Assembly (NCBI GenBank): GCA_026770585.1
Contig: MU647879.1
Coordinates: 3,508 to 20,371, forward strand
Direction of reading: 5' to 3'
From: Baffinella frigidus
Lineage: Eukaryota > Cryptophyceae > Cryptomonadales > Baffinellaceae
Length of the DNA: 16,864 nt
Notes under the pieces: generated by a model
Seen by the model: only the letters and a program-made list of their open reading frames with translations
What the model was told of the DNA's origin: nothing
The model's database searches: none
Made by a program: the position numbers and the translations under genes
Shown: in pieces, positions 1 to 6,000 of the stretch
How the letters are laid out: each line of letters begins with the position of its first letter
Numbering within the stretch: position 1 is the first letter of the stretch

Positions 1-536
1 GGGGCACCACCCTGGTTGGCCACTGCTCCTTCACACACAGGGAGAGCACTGAGTACGTAGCAGTGCAAGAATGTGGGAGCAGCAGCGCGTGTGAGCAGCA
101 GAGCACGGGGCGCCATCGCAAGGTGCCACATGCGCGAAGGGGCAGATGGCGGATGATCGCACGCAAGGACACACGCGGGAGCAGCAGCGCATGCATGCGT
201 GGCAGCAGAGCATGCACGCAACAGAACTTGCAAAGGGAGCAGGGAGGGGATGCAGCCTGGCGCGAGGTAGGGGCGCTTGGGTGCTCGTTGAGCGGGTCCG
301 CCCCTTCGCGAAGAGCCGTTCCCGAGTCCAGCGGCCTGTCGACGTTCGCGCCGCGCACGCGGTGCCGACCGCCATCAACCGACGTGCCGCACCGAGACGC
401 ACGCAGCGAGCCAAAAATCGCTGGGATCTGACCGCTGCCGCCGGAGCGATGCCCCCCAACGTCGAAAGGCCATCACCCTTCGCTCTCTCTTCCGGCGGGC
501 CTCACCCACTTCGGGTGCGGTGGAGGTGCGATCCAC

Positions 537-574
537 GATCCTGAGCGCAAGCAGCGATCTTGAGCGCAAGCAGC
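537..574. repeat. 19-bp tandem duplication
   Basis: GATCCTGAGCGCAAGCAGC at 537-555 is followed directly by GATCTTGAGCGCAAGCAGC at 556-574, with one difference. It lies in the flank outside the retrotransposon. Confidence 0.75.
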
Positions 575-600
575 CCTCTCGTCTTCAGCCTCCTAAGTTT

Positions 601-641
601 AGAAGTTTTCGACCCCAGAAAGAAGTTTTTCGACCCCAAAA
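601..641. repeat. 20/21-bp tandem duplication
   Basis: A unit beginning AGAAGTTTTCGACCCC (601-620) is repeated immediately as AGAAGTTTTTCGACCCC (621-641), with an extra T. It lies in the flank about 440 bp outside the LTR. Confidence 0.7.
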
Positions 642-1300
642 GTCAACTTGATTAAAAGCCCTACTGTCGATTTCCGCCTTCCCCGGAATTTCGGGCGGAT
701 GGATGGATTGGATTTCGGGTATTTATTTTCTGATGAGTTTTCAAAAATCTCTGGAGGATGGCGGAGAAGGCGCCAAGGAGGTTGGGGGGCTGGTGTTCGG
801 GGGCTGAGGCTGGGTGGAGTTCCGCACGTTGGTCCCGCCGCGGACATATGGTGTCGTGAACCGCGCCCCGCCGCCGCGCGTAGCCTCCACACGGCGATTC
901 CCCGTCCTTTTCGGAGTGCCGGAATTCCGTGCTTGGGGCGGGCCCTGGCGGGGGTGGGAAGCACTACCCGGCTCCATGCAGATGTACTGCCCGCAAGGTG
1001 CGTGATGGTGCGGCGCTCTCCCGTCGCATCAGGATGTTGCCGCGCCCCGCAACCCCGGCCCTCGTTCCAAACGTGTGTTGGTGTAATGGAGTGCGGAGTC
1101 GCCCTGCTACTGTAGGCAAGCGACGCAGGCACCCTGAGGAGCAGCTCTGTTCTGCATTCACGATCTGGGATGAGGGGACAAATCGGTTGACTAATCCGAT
1201 TTACCCCTCTTACAGAGGAAAAAGGACCCAACTCGCAATGGTTGGGAAGAGGCTCAAAAGGCCTCTCGAGGTAGGGTGCGTTCCCCTAGTACCAGGGACG

Positions 1301-1608
1301 GGGAGAGATCGTGGGATCCTCACCGCCTCGGGTACGTAGGGATTCCTAGGACTCGAAGAGAGGGGAGATCGTAAGATCCCCCAACGCTTCGAGTACGTAG
1401 GGCGCATCTGTGGCACATGTGAGGCGGAACCCGAATCTCCCGGGGGGGGAGATAAGGGTGGCCAACTTATCTTAAAGGGGCGGTATTCCTAGATACCCCT
1501 AGGTGATGAGGGATTGTATATCCCAACCACTCGGGGGCATATAGGGACACTTGATACCCGAAAGAGGAGAGGGGGATCGTAGGACCCCCAAACACTTCGG
1601 GTACCAAG
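1301..1608. repeat. Degenerate repeats of about 40 bp in the LTR
   Basis: Three copies of a related unit start near 1301, 1361 and 1569. They share a GGGGAGATCGT-like core, a GATCC-rich middle and a TCGRGTACGTAGGG-like end. The first two are spaced 60 bp apart. A fourth partial copy (GTACGTAGGGGATAGGATCC) lies near 1623. The first two copies recur in the right LTR. Repeated units in an LTR can act as enhancer or binding-site arrays; that role is inference. Confidence 0.6.
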
Positions 1609-1811
1609 GATCGCCCTCTACAGTACGTAGGGGATAGGATCCCAATCCCCCAGAGGGGGGGACACAGGCTATCCACTTAGTAACGGAAGTTTCAAATGGG
1701 ACGTGAACCTCCGTTACACAGCCCCCTTACCAAGGGGTCGTCCTCGAACCCCTAGAGTCCTAAGTTAACCCGGACCATATGGTTCGGGTTACATTCTCAA
1801 AAGGTTCTTAT

Positions 1812-1946
1812 CGTCGGCTACGAGGCGTCCTATCGGAGTTTCCTAGACCTAAGGTGTCCTAGTCGTCGACTATGTCGGCATCTTGGTCCTAAGAGGCGGA
1901 GTTCGTTGACTACGAGACGTCCTATCGGGAAGTTCTAGGCCTAAGG
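1812..1946. repeat. Direct repeats with 92-bp spacing in the LTR
   Basis: A unit of about 42 bp at 1812-1853 (CTACGAGGCGTCCTATCGG followed by a CCTAGACCTAAGG-like end) recurs at 1904-1946 as CTACGAGACGTCCTATCGGG with a similar end. A more diverged half-copy lies between them. No coding function is apparent. Confidence 0.55.
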
Positions 1947-2159
1947 GTCTTGGTTGTCGGCTATCGGGGGCCTAAGTCGTCCTTCCAGATCGGGGCGTGA
2001 TCGGGTTTTAGTCAACTGGGGTGTTAACTGAATAACCCGACCGTTACCCCGAGTCCAGGGTTGCGGGGCCGAGGTGGTCGCGTCCGGGGCCACGGCGGAG
2101 GTAAGGTCGGTACCAGTAAGAACTCGGCGCGGACCCCGGCAGTTGGTCTCAGAAAACCA

Positions 2160-2165
2160 TTATAA
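2160..2165 (+). promoter_or_regulatory. TATA-like element upstream of the antisense LTR ORF
   Basis: TTATAA lies 227 bp before the ATG at 2392. The hexamer is palindromic, so it gives no direction by itself. It is listed because the sequence downstream on the + strand holds a coding-looking ORF and a polyadenylation hexamer. Position and spacing are the only support. Confidence 0.2.
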
Positions 2166-2391
2166 CGAGGAGGCGTAGTTCACGGGGGCTGAACGGGGGC
2201 CCCGATGCCGTTACGAGTGATCTTCTGGTACGAGGGTGGACGAAACTGGCGGGTCCGGTACAAAATCGTCTGGGCCGTTACCTCTGGAAAGGGGCGTAGT
2301 CCCGCGGGGACTGGTTCAATTCCCCGGGGTTTGGCGCATTCAGATTTCCTTCACTTGAGGTCCCCAGTGACACGCTTCCAATCAACTCAAC

Positions 2392-2790
2392 ATGTCGCCT
2401 TCTGGGTCTCACCGTATGGAGCAGCAGGATCGCCGGGACGGGATGATCTTGGACATGGCGCAGCACGCCGCACGCGTGAAGGTCAAGGCTCGGGAAGCTC
2501 GTCACAAGAAGCTCCGCCAGTCCGGATATCGCCGGGTTCGCTACCAGCGGTTCCAGGGTAGGCGCGAGGATGCCATGGAAGAGGAGACGCAGGAAGCGTA
2601 TCGAGCGCGTCTGAGGAGGTCCCTGACGTTCATGGCCGCGTGGCTGGATGCCCAGGCGGTCGTCAACTTGCAAGAGGGACAGCCTCGGGGCGTCGTAGAA
2701 TCCGTGCAGGAGAAGCTCCCGGTAGTGGGTGCTGCCCAGTCTCTTATCACGTCCTTCTTTCGGGTGAAGGTCCTGGTGGGTGAGGAGTGA
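2392..2790 (+). CDS. Antisense LTR-encoded small basic protein, unknown function
   Basis: This 132-codon ORF lies inside the LTR, opposite in direction to Gag and Pol. It starts at an ATG with A at -3 and ends in TGA. By hand count about 98 of 131 codons after the start end in G or C, a coding-like bias in an LTR that is otherwise not especially GC-rich. The product looks helical and highly charged: an Arg/Lys-rich first half (residues about 28-56, with RVKVKAREARHKK), an acidic stretch EDAMEEETQEAYRARLRR, then a hydrophobic C-terminal part (SLITSFFRVKVLV). I recognise no named domain. An AATAAA follows 5 nt after the stop. A protein encoded antisense from an LTR has precedents in retroviruses (HTLV-1 HBZ), but no homology to them is claimed. 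It could instead be a captured host fragment or a chance frame. Confidence 0.5.
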   Translation: MSPSGSHRMEQQDRRDGMILDMAQHAARVKVKAREARHKKLRQSGYRRVRYQRFQGRREDAMEEETQEAYRARLRRSLTFMAAWLDAQAVVNLQEGQPRGVVESVQEKLPVVGAAQSLITSFFRVKVLVGEE

Positions 2791-2795
2791 GATTA

Positions 2796-2801
2796 AATAA
2801 A
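2796..2801 (+). terminator. Candidate polyadenylation signal (AATAAA) for the antisense ORF
   Basis: AATAAA begins 5 nt after the TGA of the + strand ORF, in a short AT-rich patch of GC-rich sequence. It would suit 3' end formation of an antisense LTR transcript. On the minus strand the same patch reads TATTTAAT, so it could equally be a TATA-like element for the sense transcript. Confidence 0.35.
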
Positions 2802-2840
2802 CTTGTCGAAATCAGCGTTCGGACTCTTGCGGAGAAAGGG

Positions 2841-2986
2841 GGTAGTTCAGGCCCCCTTACCGAGTCCTAGGCGAGGTATCCTGGTAGGGGGCTAGAAGCC
2901 CCCTCACCGAGGGGTTGAAGGGACTTGGTCCTTCCTCGAGGTGGTGGTAGTTCCAGCCCTCTTACCGAGTCTCCACAAAAGGTATC
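2841..2986. repeat. Direct repeats with 105-bp spacing in the LTR, with a hairpin between
   Basis: A unit of about 40 bp at 2841-2880 (GGTAGTTCAGGCCCCCTTAC ... GGTATC) recurs at 2946-2986 (GGTAGTTCCAGCCCTCTTAC ... GGTATC). Between them, GGGGGCT (2887-2893) pairs perfectly with AGCCCCC (2897-2903) across a 3-nt loop. The motif GCCCYCTYACC occurs four times in the LTR, at 1721, 2851, 2898 and 2956. In the element's own direction it reads GGTRAGRGGGC. Confidence 0.6.
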
Positions 2987-3053
2987 GGCTTGAGGGGTCG
3001 TTGTCGAGGTGACCGCGGTTGAAATACTGTTATGGTTCCATACACCAGTGCGA

Positions 3054-3068
3054 CCACCCACCTCCCTT
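3054..3068 (-). promoter_or_regulatory. Candidate polypurine tract (plus-strand primer)
   Basis: On the minus strand this reads AAGGGAGGTGGGTGG, a purine-rich run with two T interruptions. It lies 6 nt after the Pol stop codon and just before the LTR, where the plus-strand primer of LTR elements sits. There are 9 nt (TCGCACTGG) between it and the LTR end I propose. That is longer than usual, so either the LTR starts a little earlier or the tract is imperfect. Confidence 0.55.
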
Positions 3069-3074
3069 GTGGGC

Positions 3075-6000
3075 TCAGATTACCAGTGGAGGGTCTTCAT
3101 CTACTCGTTGCCAGAATTCGTCCACGTAGATTTGAGGGACGAACTTCTCTTTCACCCACGCGCTGTTCTCGTAATCATGCTCCGTGAACTGCACGAGGAG
3201 CTCGCGCGTAGGGTCCACCCCCACAGACAAACGGTCGGCCACGACACGGTGAATGGGAACCAAGGAGTTTTTGTACACGACGGAAGAACCAGCGTCCGGC
3301 AGCAGGTCCTTAAGATACTCGAGCCCTGGGAAAGAGAATTTCAAGGCTCGGATCAAGGTCCAGTTGACGGTCAATGGCAGGTGGGCTGCGGCGCGGACGT
3401 CCAACATCCCCGTTTCAAAGGGCATGTTGTTAGGATCGTCTGTCAGAGGGCAATCCAGAAGGAAGACGGCGACCTGAAGAGGAGCCCGAGGGGAGGCGCG
3501 GCACGAATCGTATACGCGGACAAGGCGTGGTCCTTGGAAGGGGAAACTCGGGTGGGAACTTGGGTAGTAATCCTCAGGCAAGTACAGTTCGAGCGAATGA
3601 CCGACGCAGAACTCCGCCAATTGGTCCACAGTGACCTTGTCGATGTGGCGGCCGGTGTGGCGGGCCCAGTCCGCGGCCAACGACAGTTGTGGTGCCGCGA
3701 AAGGTTTCCCGCCGAGGTGAGAAGGTCGTTCCACGAACCGTCTGCAGCGAGCGAGACTGATAGGTTGCAGAATGTCACCCAACGTAGGAGGGAGTGCCAA
3801 CCACACGTAATTCTTGTTTGGCCCGCCGCGGGAGGCGGGTTCGTCACTCGGTGGGGCGATTACCCGGAAAGGGCCCACAAACCGAGAGCTCAAGCGCATG
3901 CAGGCGGTCCGGTCGCGGAGAGTGACCAGATCCTTGGTGGAAAGAAGAACCAAGTCGCCGAGTTGGACCGGCACGTCGGTTCGCCGAGACACCTTCTCCT
4001 GGTTGTCCAACTGGGAGGATTCGAAGTGGTCCCGACACGCGGTTGTCAGGGCAATAATCCGTGTCGCGGCAACCTCGGCACGAGGGACGTCTGAACGGAT
4101 GCCACTCAGGTCGCCTGGGAAGGCGGGGCGTCGGCCGTATGCCACTTCGAATGGTGAGAAACCTGTGCTAGCACAGACGCTGCTGTTGAAAGCGAATTCG
4201 GCCATAGGCAGGTGTTCGGACCAGTTGGATCCCCAGCGCGAGACCATGGAACGCAAGATGTCGCACAGGGTCGCGTGAGAGTTTTCCACTTTGCCGTTGG
4301 CCTTAGGGTTGTAGGCGCTGGTATGGCGCATTGCCACGCCGAGGCGAGCGGTCAACGCCTGCCAAAAGCCCGCTCGGAGACGGGTGTCGTTGTCAGCGAT
4401 GATCTTCTCGGGACAACCATGGTTCCGAATCACGTGGTTGATAAGGTGCATAGCGGTGTCCTCGGCGGTGTCAGAGGCGGCGGCCGGCACGAAGCGGCAC
4501 ATACCGGAAAGGCGGTCGATAAATGTCAGAATGCTGTCGCAGGTGCGACCTCCGTGCACGGAAGGAGGGAAGCCCACACACCAATCGATATGCAGGATCT
4601 GCCAGGGGAAGTCTGGGGTCCCCAGCAGCTTCGCATCGCCCCATGGAGAGCGTTTCACGGCGCGATTACGCTGACAGGTCAGGCATGAGAGGACGTATTT
4701 GTTGACGTCGCTCCACATACCGGACCAATAATAGCGTTCCTGAACGCATGCCGCCGTCTTGTGGCGCCCACAGTGACCGGCGGCCGAGGAGTCGTGCAGG
4801 CGCCGAAGGATTTCGATCCGAGCCTCGGGGCAGGGCACACAGAGGCGGTCGCTGTAGAAGCCGGTTTTGAAAAGCAGACCACCGCGCACAAAGAAGCCTT
4901 CATGAGGGCGACCTGCGCCGTTGCGCCACAGCCGTTGCCACCGATGGGTGGCGGCGTACAGAGGTGTGAAGACCTTCACCCAGTCAGGCTTCCACAAGTC
5001 GAGGAATGTGACCGGGTCGACCCATTCGGAGTGAAGCGCCGCAAGCCAGGGCGGTGTTTCGGGGTCGACCACACGCCCGCCGGTACCGATGTCTGCAATT
5101 GTGGCGGCTGGTCCGAACCTTTCCAGGTTTTGGAGCCATGGGGCGTCCAAAGGGTCTGGCGCAGGGAGCGAATCATCGACCGCCGCTGCCGCAGCGGGGA
5201 GCGTGATGGTACCAAGCGGCGCAGGTGGAGGAGGTCCCACCGGAGGTTTAGGTCGCGGGGGGACCCGGCCACGCGTGCGCCATGCTTCGACGTGGGAATC
5301 GCGCGGGTCGTGACAGGCGACCGAGTCGTCACACGACGAAGAGTCGTTGTCGTCCGTATCGGAGTCGACCTCTGGTGAAGAAACGTCGGGGCGCGTCGGC
5401 GGATCCAATGTTGCTGCCAAACGGGCGGAGCGTCTCGCAGGCTGCGTAGTGACCTGAAAAACATAGCCTGAGCACCCCTCCTGCACCAATGGGGTGACCC
5501 GAGGACGGAGGGACACGGAAATTGGAAAGTCCTGGAGCAGGGGCGTGATCATGAGGACGTCCGTCATGTTGGGCCCTGCTATTTGGTCGCCAGGGGCAGG
5601 GCCGAAGAACGCAGTGTTCAGAACGTAGTTGAGTCGTTGACGTGAGGTCCACATCGCGTGTTGTGGCCCTTGGTTGACGGGTATCGGTCCGGTCGTGCTC
5701 GCATGCGAAGCAAGGGGTCGTGGTTGCTTCGGCGTGGTCGTACCCCGCATGGACGTCGGGTCCAACGCCCGCGGCTCGGAAAGTCGCGATGGTGCACGGG
5801 GCGGTTGGTCGACATGCGGGGGAGGTGCCTGTGTGACAGGGACTGGCACGGTGATGTTCGTACAGTCCGTCGGCCACTCGTCGAAGTCAGCTGCCCACAA
5901 AGACTCCCCGGGCGAGAAACCCATGCCGTCGGGCGTTGCGGGGGGCGCCACCGGGGTGGATCGAGGGCGCAAGCCGGTGCTGTTGAAAACCCTGGTTGCC

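Larger units (their letters stand above)
1..1081. other. Flanking DNA without a recognisable gene
   Basis: This stretch lies outside the element. Open frames occur on both strands, but none gives a protein that looks real: they are rich in Cys, Arg, Ala and Pro in a low-complexity way and overlap each other. The first 300 bases contain imperfect GCAGCA-rich repeats; for example GGGAGCAGCAGCGC occurs at 75-88 and again at 177-190. Two short tandem duplications lie at 537-574 and 601-641. Bases 640-760 are more AT-rich than the surroundings. I see no tRNA, rRNA or splice-supported exon. It could be host intergenic DNA or an older repeat. Confidence 0.5.
1082..3044 (-). repeat. 3' long terminal repeat (complete copy)
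   Basis: The outer boundary, TGTAATGGAG on the + strand at 1082, is firm because the repeat shared with 16362 starts exactly there. The inner boundary is inferred: TGTATGGAAC on the minus strand from 3044 nearly mirrors the other end, giving short inverted termini of TG...CA type, next to a purine-rich tract. Length is then about 1.96 kb. The LTR has several families of degenerate internal repeats (1301-1608, 1812-1946, 2841-2986) and a + strand ORF at 2392-2790. I cannot place U3, R and U5. TATA-like stretches on the minus strand exist near 2793-2800 and 1512-1522, but neither is decisive. Confidence 0.85.

Noticed and set aside
31-459. 142-codon minus-strand frame in the left flank
   Set aside because: The product is Cys/Ala/Arg-rich because of GCA/TGC repeats, it overlaps + strand frames of similar length, and nothing supports it as a gene.
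599-1231. 210-codon minus-strand frame spanning the flank and the LTR edge
   Set aside because: It crosses the LTR boundary, overlaps other frames, and gives a Pro/Arg/Ser-rich product with no motif. The repeated LSGVENF/FGVEKL part comes from the 601-641 tandem repeat.
2278-2673. 131-codon minus-strand frame opposite the antisense LTR ORF
   Set aside because: It is in the element's direction but starts within the opposite ORF and extends past it into non-coding LTR sequence. Its product is low in charged clusters and lacks coding-like features, whereas the + strand frame has G/C-biased third positions and a clear start and stop.
3009-4094. 361-codon open frame on the + strand opposite the end of Pol
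   Set aside because: It begins with GTG in the LTR and runs antisense to well-supported integrase and C-terminal sequence. Its composition follows from the opposite strand's codons and shows no domain.
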